Positions 56,544 to 64,000 of a stretch of DNA of 64,000 nt are shown here, one piece after another. The stretch is from the NCBI RefSeq assembly GCF_036345915.1, contig NZ_CP107785.1, positions 7,006,001 through 7,070,000 on the forward strand, given 5' to 3'. Both the position numbers and the translations under genes were made by a program. The notes beneath the pieces were generated by a model that did not search any database, was not told where the DNA came from, and saw nothing but the letters and a program-made list of their open reading frames with translations. How positions within the stretch are numbered: position 1 is the first letter of the stretch; each line of letters opens with the position of its first letter. This DNA is from Nocardia sp. NBC_00565. Lineage in GTDB: Bacteria; Actinomycetota; Actinomycetes; Mycobacteriales; Mycobacteriaceae.

Positions 56544-58046
56544 TCAGTAGCAGGTGAGCGGTTGGAGTGGATCGGCGGCGCGGGGAGTCAGGGCTGTGTA
56601 CGCGGCGGCGATGGATTTGACCGCTAGGCGCAGCTCTGGCTCCGGGTGCGTGAACGGTAGGCGGATGAAGCGTTCGAAGGCGCCCTGAACGCCGAATCTC
56701 GGTCCGGCGGCGAGCAATACGCCGTGGTTGGGAGCAGTGGCGGCGAGCGCGGTCGAGACCGGGGCGGGCAGCTGCGCCCAGACGGACATGCCACCGTCGC
56801 CGACGATCACGCGCCAGTCGGGTAGTTCCTCGGCGAGGGTGGTGAGCAGGGCCGCGCGCTGGGCGTGGAGTTGGTCGCGGCGGCGGGTGAGGATGGTGTC
56901 GGCATGCTCCAGCAGGTGCACGGTGGCCAACTGGTCCATGACGGGGGTGCCGAGGTCGACGGTAGAGCGGATGCCGAGGAGCTTGGTTATCAGCGGTTGG
57001 TTCGTCCGGATCCAGCCGACCCGCAGACCGCCCCAGAAGGATTTGGAGGCCGAGCCGATGGTGACGATCTCGGCGCCCTTGGCGAAGGCCGCGACGGGCG
57101 GCGGCGCGGTCTTATCGGTGAGGTTCAGATCCATCATCGACTCGTCGATCACCACGGTCATCCGAGTTTCACGGGCGATGGCGGCCAGTTCGGCACGACC
57201 GTCGGCATCGAGCAACAGGCCGGTCGGGTTGTTGAAATCGGGCACCAGGTAGGCCAGGGTGGCCGCGGTTTGCCTTGCTGCGCTGCGGATTCCGTCGAGA
57301 TCCCAGCCGGAGTCCGGGGTTTCCGGGCGCAGCGGCACCGGCACCGGGCGGGCGCCGACGTCGCGGATCGCCTCGATGGCGTTCGGGTAGGTGGGGTGGT
57401 CGATGAGCACCCGGGCCGCGGGGGCGGTGAGCACGTTGAGCAGCAGACGCAGACCGTGCTGGGCGCCGAGGGTGACCAGAATCTGCTCCGGTTCGGTGGG
57501 CAGGCCGCGCTCGGTGTAGCGGCGGGCCAGTGCCTCGCGCAGCGCGAGCACGCCGACCGGATCCATGCCGTGCGTACCGAGGTAGGCCGGAAGGCCCTGC
57601 AGCGCAACCGAATACGCCTCCTGCATCTCCATCGGCGCGGCCATCGCGGCGTAGGTCATGTCGATGGTTGGCAGTTCCGGCTGCGCCATCATCGCCAGGA
57701 TGCTGCGGGCGGGCTTGGTGCCGTCGTGCTGCACGTCGCTCGGTAGGGCGACAGTGCTGCGCGAGCCCTGGCGGCTGATCAGGTAGCCGTGTTCGCGGAG
57801 CAGGGCATAGGTGGAGGTGATGGTCGTGCGGCTGACGCCGAGGGTGGTGGCGAGGTCGCGCTCACTGGGCAGGGCAACGCCGAGCGGTGCGCGACCGTCG
57901 TGGATGAGCAGACGGATACCTTCGGCGAGGGCCAGGTACGCCGGACGCGCCGACCTGCGTTCGCCCGGTTCGCCGTTCTCGTCCGCACTGCGCCAATATC
58001 CCAGATCGCGGGCAAGGCTGGCGGCACCGATCACTCTCGTCGACAT
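56544..58046 (-). CDS. MocR/PdxR-type GntR-aminotransferase regulator
   Basis: The 500-residue protein joins a GntR winged helix (LPSERDLATTLGVSRTTITS) to a type I aminotransferase fold with DFNNPTGLLLDADGR and the PLP lysine in IGSASKSFWGGLRVGW. MocR proteins use PLP as a cofactor for sensing, for example of pyridoxal phosphate, GABA or taurine, and often control a divergent gene, here a small membrane protein gene at 58109. The promoter is probably leaderless. Confidence 0.9.
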   Translation of the reverse strand: MSTRVIGAASLARDLGYWRSADENGEPGERRSARPAYLALAEGIRLLIHDGRAPLGVALPSERDLATTLGVSRTTITSTYALLREHGYLISRQGSRSTVALPSDVQHDGTKPARSILAMMAQPELPTIDMTYAAMAAPMEMQEAYSVALQGLPAYLGTHGMDPVGVLALREALARRYTERGLPTEPEQILVTLGAQHGLRLLLNVLTAPAARVLIDHPTYPNAIEAIRDVGARPVPVPLRPETPDSGWDLDGIRSAARQTAATLAYLVPDFNNPTGLLLDADGRAELAAIARETRMTVVIDESMMDLNLTDKTAPPPVAAFAKGAEIVTIGSASKSFWGGLRVGWIRTNQPLITKLLGIRSTVDLGTPVMDQLATVHLLEHADTILTRRRDQLHAQRAALLTTLAEELPDWRVIVGDGGMSVWAQLPAPVSTALAATAPNHGVLLAAGPRFGVQGAFERFIRLPFTHPEPELRLAVKSIAAAYTALTPRAADPLQPLTCY

Positions 58047-58054
58047 AAAGACCA

Positions 58055-58083
58055 GTATTAGCCAAGTGGATATTTAATGGCAA
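58055..58083 (-). promoter_or_regulatory. Sigma-A-like promoter of the mocR gene, probably leaderless
   Basis: On the minus strand TTGCCA (58083-58078) and TAATAC (58060-58055) are separated by 17 bp. The start codon begins 8 bp after the -10 box, so transcription would start at or next to the ATG, and no ribosome site is present. Confidence 0.65.
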
Positions 58084-58108
58084 GGCCAGTCGGCGCACGC
58101 TATCGGTT

Positions 58109-58423
58109 ATGACCGCCCTCGCCACAGTCCTCGTGCTCGCTTCGTTCGCGTATCTCGTGCACCGCTTTGCCCCCAAACATCCCGATGAAGCCTTCCGGCT
58201 CGAACGGTTCCGCGCACCGGGCCCATTGACCGGCGAGTCGCCTTCCTATTACGAAAACCAGCGCCAATACGCGGATCTCGCCGCGATCTACGGCCGCAAC
58301 GATGTGCCGGATCCGGATGCCGAGGCCATCGCACGCCCCGAGCGGGCGGCGCCGCGGCGGATCTCGAACCCGAGTTGCGGCGCGGTAAAGCCGACCCTCG
58401 GCGGGGTCCAGGCCAGTTTCTGA
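58109..58423 (+). CDS. Small single-helix membrane protein, 104 aa
   Basis: The protein starts with a membrane helix (ALATVLVLASFAYLVHRFAP), followed by about 80 polar residues including SPSYYENQRQYADLAAIYGR. No family recognised. It is divergent from the MocR gene (62 bp between the starts), so it is the natural target of that regulator. Function unknown. Confidence 0.72.
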   Translation: MTALATVLVLASFAYLVHRFAPKHPDEAFRLERFRAPGPLTGESPSYYENQRQYADLAAIYGRNDVPDPDAEAIARPERAAPRRISNPSCGAVKPTLGGVQASF

Positions 58424-58476
58424 TAACTGGACTGGACTGGTCGAAGATGTCGGACCCGAAGTGCACACTGACCCCT

Positions 58477-59049
58477 ATGAGTGCTTCCGCGCGCCCGGTG
58501 ACCGGGTCGGCGCTGTTCGACACCGCGATCGGCACCTGCGCGATCGCGTGGACCGATGGCGCCGTATTCCGATTCCGGCTCCCCGAGGCGAGCCCCGACG
58601 CGACGCGGGCGCGAATCACGCGCCCCAGCAGCAGGATTCCGGACGCCGAGGAAATCCCCGAGCAAGCACCCACCGGCCGGATCGCCGATGCCATCGCGGG
58701 TATCCGCGCCCACCTCGCCGGCGAACTCGATGATCTGCGCTGGATTCCCGTGACCACCAACGGAATCCCCGAATTCCACCGCGCCGTCTACACCGTGACC
58801 CGCGCCATCGACCCCGGCCACACCCTCAGCTACGGCCAGGTGGCCGACCGCATCGGCGCCCCCGGCGCGGCCCAAGCCGTCGGACAAGCCCTGGGCCGCA
58901 ACCCCATCCCCCTGATCATCCCCTGCCACCGCGTCCTAGCCGCCGACCACGCCCTCACCGGTTTCTCCGCCCCCGGCGGCATCACCACCAAACAACACCT
59001 CCTGGCAATCGAACGCACCCCCGGCTTCGGCGAACCCACCCTCTTCTGA
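58477..59049 (+). CDS. ogt: O6-alkylguanine-DNA alkyltransferase
   Basis: The protein directly removes alkyl groups from O6-alkylguanine and is used up by the reaction. From ATG 58477 it has 190 residues; the active-site motif is IIPCHRVLA with acceptor Cys 150, and the DNA-binding helix-turn-helix lies before it (SYGQVADRIGAPGAAQAVGQ). The N-terminal domain is short. Earlier in-frame codons from 58375 overlap the previous gene and are not needed. Confidence 0.93.
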   Translation: MSASARPVTGSALFDTAIGTCAIAWTDGAVFRFRLPEASPDATRARITRPSSRIPDAEEIPEQAPTGRIADAIAGIRAHLAGELDDLRWIPVTTNGIPEFHRAVYTVTRAIDPGHTLSYGQVADRIGAPGAAQAVGQALGRNPIPLIIPCHRVLAADHALTGFSAPGGITTKQHLLAIERTPGFGEPTLF

Positions 59050-59067
59050 CCCGACAGCTCGACCTCC

Positions 59068-59096
59068 GTATATCTCTGCTGATATCATTGATATAC
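59068..59096. promoter_or_regulatory. VapBC operator candidate
   Basis: GTATATC (59068-59074) and GATATAC (59090-59096) form an inverted repeat around the perfect palindrome TGATATCA (59080-59087), with one more GATATC at 59102-59107. Nested GATAT half sites of this kind fit cooperative binding by a VapB dimer or the VapBC complex. The site ends 26 bp before vapB. Confidence 0.65.
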
Positions 59097-59121
59097 GGCT
59101 AGATATCAAGGGGGTTTTGCC

Positions 59122-59337
59122 GTGGCGCGAACCGTGATCGACCTCGATGATCAACTACTTGCCGACGTGTCGAAGACACTGGGCACCGGCACGAAGAAAG
59201 ACACTGTGCACGCGGCGCTCCGCGAAGTGCTGGAGAACCGGCGTCGAGCTCTCGCCTTGATCCGCCTCCAGGACGCCGCCGCCGATGGCGCCTTCGATCT
59301 GGACCTACTCGAGGACAAGCGGAAATACCGCCGGTGA
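59122..59337 (+). CDS. vapB: VapB-type antitoxin
   Basis: The 71-residue protein starts at GTG 59122 with a ribbon-helix-helix domain (ARTVIDLDDQLLADVSKTLG, then TKKDTVHAALREVLENRR) and ends with the toxin-binding tail FDLDLLEDKRKYRR. It would repress its own promoter and block VapC. The stop overlaps the vapC GTG start (GTGA). Confidence 0.92.
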   Translation: MARTVIDLDDQLLADVSKTLGTGTKKDTVHAALREVLENRRRALALIRLQDAAADGAFDLDLLEDKRKYRR

Positions 59338-59765
59338 GCGCGGCCCAATTCCTCATCGACACCAGTGCCTTGGTGCCGATCATGAAGCAGGATCCGGACG
59401 CGTTTGCCTGGCAGCGTGCGGCCGCGGCCGGGTTGATCGCCGTCTGCCCGATCGTCGAGTTGGAGTTCTTCCACTCTGTGCGGTCTGCGGCCGATCGGGA
59501 ACAGACCATCGAGGACATGCGGGTGCTGTTCGGTTGGGAACCCATCGATGACCGGGCCTTCGACCGCGCCTGGGAGGTTCAAGGGGAGCTCACGAAGCGG
59601 GCGCAACATCGGAGCGCAGGCCCTGTTGATCTTGTTCTTGCCGCCACGGCGGAGCTGCGCGGATTGACGCTGCTACATCGAGATCACGACTTCGACTGCA
59701 TCGCTGCGGTTACCGGGCAGCCGCATCAGTGGCTGGGGTCCCAGGCGCGGGCCGATCGGGCATAG
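59334..59765 (+). CDS. vapC: VapC-type PIN-domain toxin ribonuclease
   Basis: The 143-residue PIN domain carries the acidic metal ligands in FLIDTSALV (Asp 9), CPIVELEFF (Glu 42/44), GPVDLVLAATA (Asp 99) and LLHRDHDFDCIAA (Asp 117). VapC toxins cut tRNA or rRNA and stop translation when the antitoxin decays. Both genes look intact, so the module is likely functional. Confidence 0.92.
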   Translation: MSAAQFLIDTSALVPIMKQDPDAFAWQRAAAAGLIAVCPIVELEFFHSVRSAADREQTIEDMRVLFGWEPIDDRAFDRAWEVQGELTKRAQHRSAGPVDLVLAATAELRGLTLLHRDHDFDCIAAVTGQPHQWLGSQARADRA

Positions 59766-59772
59766 TCGGGGG

Positions 59773-60183
59773 ATGAGCGATGAACGACCGGCGCTGGCTG
59801 TTGCCCTTGATTTGGAGCCGCATCCGGAGGGTGGGTGGTATCGGGAGACCTGGCGTAGTGGGGTGGAGTTCACGCCAGCGGGATACCAGGGGGCGCGGGC
59901 CAGTGCGACGGGGATCTACTTCTTGTTGCTGCCCGGAGAGAAGTCGGCGCCGCATACGGTGCGGTCGGACGAGGTGTGGTTATGGCATCGGGGTGGGCCG
60001 CTGGTACTCGACATCGGGGGCGAGGAGGTTGTCCTCGGGCCCGATGTCGAGCACGGGCAGGTATTGCAGGCGGTGGTGCCGGGTGGGGTGAGCCAGGCCG
60101 CGCGTCCGGCGGGGGACGACTATGTGCTGGTCAGCTGCATAGTCGCGCCCGGATTCGACTTCGCGGATTTCCGGCTCGACTGA
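59773..60183 (+). CDS. DUF985 cupin-domain protein
   Basis: The 136-residue protein starts EPHPEGGWYRETWRSG and has GIYFLLLPGEKSAPHTVRSD, EVWLWHRGGPLVLDIGG and the C-terminal CIVAPGFDFADFRL, the DUF985 pattern (cupin barrel). Members have been linked to sugar-nucleotide or anhydro-sugar chemistry, but the substrate is unknown. It starts 8 bp after vapC and may be co-transcribed, without an obvious link in function. Confidence 0.87.
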   Translation: MSDERPALAVALDLEPHPEGGWYRETWRSGVEFTPAGYQGARASATGIYFLLLPGEKSAPHTVRSDEVWLWHRGGPLVLDIGGEEVVLGPDVEHGQVLQAVVPGGVSQAARPAGDDYVLVSCIVAPGFDFADFRLD

Positions 60184-60204
60184 ATCGGCCACCGCGGAGC
60201 AGCT

Positions 60205-60537
60205 CTATTCGCTGACTTCGAGCACACCCTCGTCGACAGCCCACTTGATCGTCTTCTCCAGTTGCGCACAGGATTCCGGCCGCCCTGGCCCATGCCCCTG
60301 CGCGCTGAGCGCGGCGAAAACGGGGCAGCGCGCGGCCGGACTCTCGGTCCACTGCACCGAGGTCTGGTGCGAAGAACTCTTGCGCACCAGCACCTCGCTC
60401 TGGCAGGACTGACACCGCAGCGGTGTCATTCCGTCCTCCAGATAGCGCTGCTTGTCGACCACGGTCTGGGCCTGCACCGCGGCCCGCCGCGCCGGTTGGT
60501 CGGCGAAGTCGGGTGCTTTCGCCCAGGTTGGCGCCAT
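60205..60537 (-). CDS. Small protein coupled to kshA, cysteine-rich
   Basis: The 110-residue protein begins MAPTWAKAPDFADQPARRAA and has a CxxC pair (LRCQSCQSEV) plus two later Cys (RCPVFAAL, ESCAQLEK), which may bind zinc or iron. Its ATG overlaps the kshA stop by one base (TGATG), so it is translated with kshA. The steroid cluster of mycobacteria has a small unknown gene at the same place (Rv3527 beside kshA Rv3526); I infer that it is the counterpart. Function unknown. Confidence 0.75.
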   Translation of the reverse strand: MAPTWAKAPDFADQPARRAAVQAQTVVDKQRYLEDGMTPLRCQSCQSEVLVRKSSSHQTSVQWTESPAARCPVFAALSAQGHGPGRPESCAQLEKTIKWAVDEGVLEVSE

Positions 60538-61733
60538 CAGACTCCTGCTTCCGCTTCCGTTTCCCGCTTGCGCCGCAGGTTTTCGGCGACCTCGGCCTCC
60601 CATGCCTCATTGGCCTTGGTGGTGTCCACCTCGAATTCGAAGCGCTGGGTCATCTTCTCGGTCACGTCGGCCAGGTCCGCATAGAACTGGTCATACCAGC
60701 GACGCAGCTGGTAGACCGGGCCGTCCTCCTCGCAGAGCAGCGGATTCTCGACCTTGGACTTGTGCTTCCAGATCTCCACATCCTGCAGGAAGCCGACGCT
60801 GATGCCCTCGGTCATCTTCGCCGCCAACTTGTCGGCCATCTCGCCGTCGACGCCCTTCGGCTTCTCCAGCGAAACACCCCATTGCAGGACAAAGGAATCC
60901 TGCGACACCGGGTAGTGGCAGTTGATCAGGACGCTCTTGACCTCGTAGCCGCTGTAGATGTTGACCAGCGGATTGATCATGTACGACGGCCCGAAGTACG
61001 ACGCCTCCGACTTCAGCAGGGTATCGCCGCCATACTTGGAGGCCATGCCGATATCGGGACGGCCCTTGGTCTCCAGGAACTGCGTGGCGATATGCCCCTC
61101 GAAGACGTTCTTGAAGTACGTCGGGAACGCGAAGTGGATGTAGAAGAAATGGGCCATATCGACCACGTTGTCGATGATCTCGCGGCAGTTCGCGCCCTCG
61201 ATCAACATGGAGTTCCAGGTCCAGTCGGTCCAGCCGCTGTCGAGTTGCTCGCTCGGGTTGCCGTCCGCGTCGGTGTACGGGCCGACGATGTGCGGAATGG
61301 TCACCTCGGGTGGCGGCTGGCTGCCCTCGTGGTCGTGCCAGACGAACAACTGTCCGTTGCGCTCGAGCGTGGTCCACTTGCGGGTCCGCGCCAGCGGCGG
61401 AACCCGCCGCGCGTAGGGAATCGCCGTGCACTTGCCGTTGGTGCCGGACCAGCGCCAGTCGTGGAACGGGCAGGCGATGTCATCGCCCTTGACCTCGCCC
61501 ATACTCAGATCGCCGCCCATATGCCTGCAGTAGGCGTCCAGCACCCGCAGTTCGTCATTGGTATCGGCCCAGACGACGAGCTTGGTGCCGAACACCTCGA
61601 CGGCGTGTGGCTTGCCGTCGCGGAACGACTTCGCCAGGCCGAGGCAATGCCATCCCCGCGCATATCGGGTCGGTACGGAGCCCACATCGAGCTCTCGAAC
61701 CTTCGCACCGCTCCCCTGTGGGGTAACTGCCAT
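60537..61733 (-). CDS. kshA: 3-Ketosteroid 9-alpha-monooxygenase oxygenase subunit
   Basis: KshA hydroxylates C9 of ketosteroids, opening ring B of cholesterol or other steroids, with reductase KshB. The 398-residue protein has the Rieske cluster motif CRHMGGDLSMG...CPFHDWRW (Cys 69, His 71, Cys 88, His 91) and the mononuclear iron ligands in DNVVDMAHFFYIH (His 195 and His 200). ATG 61733 is chosen because upstream codons cross the KstR box. The divergent hsaA operon and two KstR boxes show that it belongs to the KstR steroid regulon. Confidence 0.94.
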   Translation of the reverse strand: MAVTPQGSGAKVRELDVGSVPTRYARGWHCLGLAKSFRDGKPHAVEVFGTKLVVWADTNDELRVLDAYCRHMGGDLSMGEVKGDDIACPFHDWRWSGTNGKCTAIPYARRVPPLARTRKWTTLERNGQLFVWHDHEGSQPPPEVTIPHIVGPYTDADGNPSEQLDSGWTDWTWNSMLIEGANCREIIDNVVDMAHFFYIHFAFPTYFKNVFEGHIATQFLETKGRPDIGMASKYGGDTLLKSEASYFGPSYMINPLVNIYSGYEVKSVLINCHYPVSQDSFVLQWGVSLEKPKGVDGEMADKLAAKMTEGISVGFLQDVEIWKHKSKVENPLLCEEDGPVYQLRRWYDQFYADLADVTEKMTQRFEFEVDTTKANEAWEAEVAENLRRKRETEAEAGV

Positions 61734-61756
61734 CGCGATTCCTCCTCCTTCTGTAC

Positions 61757-61770
61757 TAGAACACGTTACA
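61757..61770. promoter_or_regulatory. KstR box 1 (kshA promoter side)
   Basis: TAGAACACGTTACA fits the KstR consensus TNNAACNNGTTNNA at every defined position. It lies 24 bp upstream of kshA. Confidence 0.85.
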
Positions 61771-61860
61771 AAAATGTCGCGTTCCGCGCCAGCGATTCGG
61801 CCGACCACCTGCGAATCGGTGACGAATGACTCCAATGAGCACCCGTTCTCGACAGAGAGT

Positions 61861-61874
61861 GAGAACCTGTTCTA
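61861..61874. promoter_or_regulatory. KstR box 2 (hsaA promoter side)
   Basis: GAGAACCTGTTCTA fits the KstR consensus except for the first base, and the central AGAACCTGTTCT is a near-perfect dyad. It ends 13 bp before the hsaA ATG. Confidence 0.75.
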
Positions 61875-61887
61875 GTCTCAGAGGCAA

Positions 61888-64000
<2,113 letters not shown>

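Noticed and set aside
61836..61849. Third KstR-like site (GAGCACCCGTTCTC) before hsaA
   Set aside because: The first half reads CAC instead of AAC, so it lacks a key consensus base; it may be a weak site but is not supported on its own.

Overview
The window reads as chromosome of a high-GC, mycolate-type actinomycete, most likely Nocardia or a close relative (Nocardiaceae). Support: almost all frames show strong GC bias; there is a long gene block in the same order as Mycobacterium tuberculosis fgd1-pta-ackA / pknG-glnH-glnX / mutT3 / thiE / thiO-thiS-thiG; there is a rhodanese-metZ pair behind a SAM-IV riboswitch; a KstR-type steroid regulon closes the window; F420-linked enzymes are present. 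No rRNA or tRNA gene, CRISPR array or prophage was seen.

Layout. 1-5.7 kb: end of a methyltransferase gene, an overlapping pair of envelope glycosyltransferases (GT2-GtrA fusion and a GT39/ArnT-like protein), a secreted glycine-zipper protein and an unknown protein. 5.7-14.8 kb (minus strand): a tightly overlapped seven-gene acyl-CoA operon (AtuA-like, acyl-CoA dehydrogenase, carboxylase beta, biotin-carrying carboxylase alpha, second acyl-CoA dehydrogenase, enoyl-CoA hydratase, TetR) with a palindromic operator candidate upstream. It should oxidise and carboxylate a branched or isoprenoid acyl-CoA. 15-18.3 kb: a 47-residue membrane protein, a 95-bp inverted-repeat element, a class III nucleotide cyclase, and an ABC-2 transporter pair. 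18.4-33 kb: the conserved mycobacterial-type block (thiamine thiazole genes, NUDIX, GlnX-GlnH-PknG nutrient-sensing kinase system, AckA-Pta, deazaflavin-dependent reductase, F420-dependent glucose-6-phosphate dehydrogenase). 33-43.2 kb: HAD phosphatase, a MarR/DJ-1 pair with a doubled palindromic operator, RpiB-like isomerase, a lone IS605-type TnpB interrupted by a frameshift, SAM-IV riboswitch/rhodanese/metZ with a 3x36-bp tandem repeat between the two genes, an IdeR-box-preceded FprA reductase, an amidohydrolase and a DUF456 protein.

43.2-52.5 kb is the accessory part: decayed fragments (DUF6262-like, DUF5753-like, IS630-like), a secreted protein of unknown role, a secreted DUF3494 (ice-binding-like) protein with a long repetitive stalk and an SPETG motif, two 28-29-residue hydrophobic mini-proteins separated by a 20-bp-stem hairpin, a membrane-anchored cutinase-like hydrolase and a class E/F-type sortase. 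I read this as a candidate surface module, and it is the most interesting stretch. It is followed by a thiolase-fold protein that has lost two catalytic residues, paired with a DUF35 partner.

52.5-64 kb: divergent TetR/SDR with a palindrome between them, NUDIX, alpha-methylacyl-CoA racemase, a MocR/PdxR-type regulator with a probable leaderless promoter, O6-alkylguanine methyltransferase, VapBC, a DUF985 cupin, and a divergent steroid-ring catabolic locus (kshA and a small gene on the minus strand; hsaA-hsaD-hsaC on the plus strand) with KstR boxes in the shared promoter. The operons connect lipid and steroid breakdown (acyl-CoA operon, racemase, Ksh/Hsa), redox cofactors (F420, FprA), thiamine and methionine supply, and nutrient sensing through PknG.
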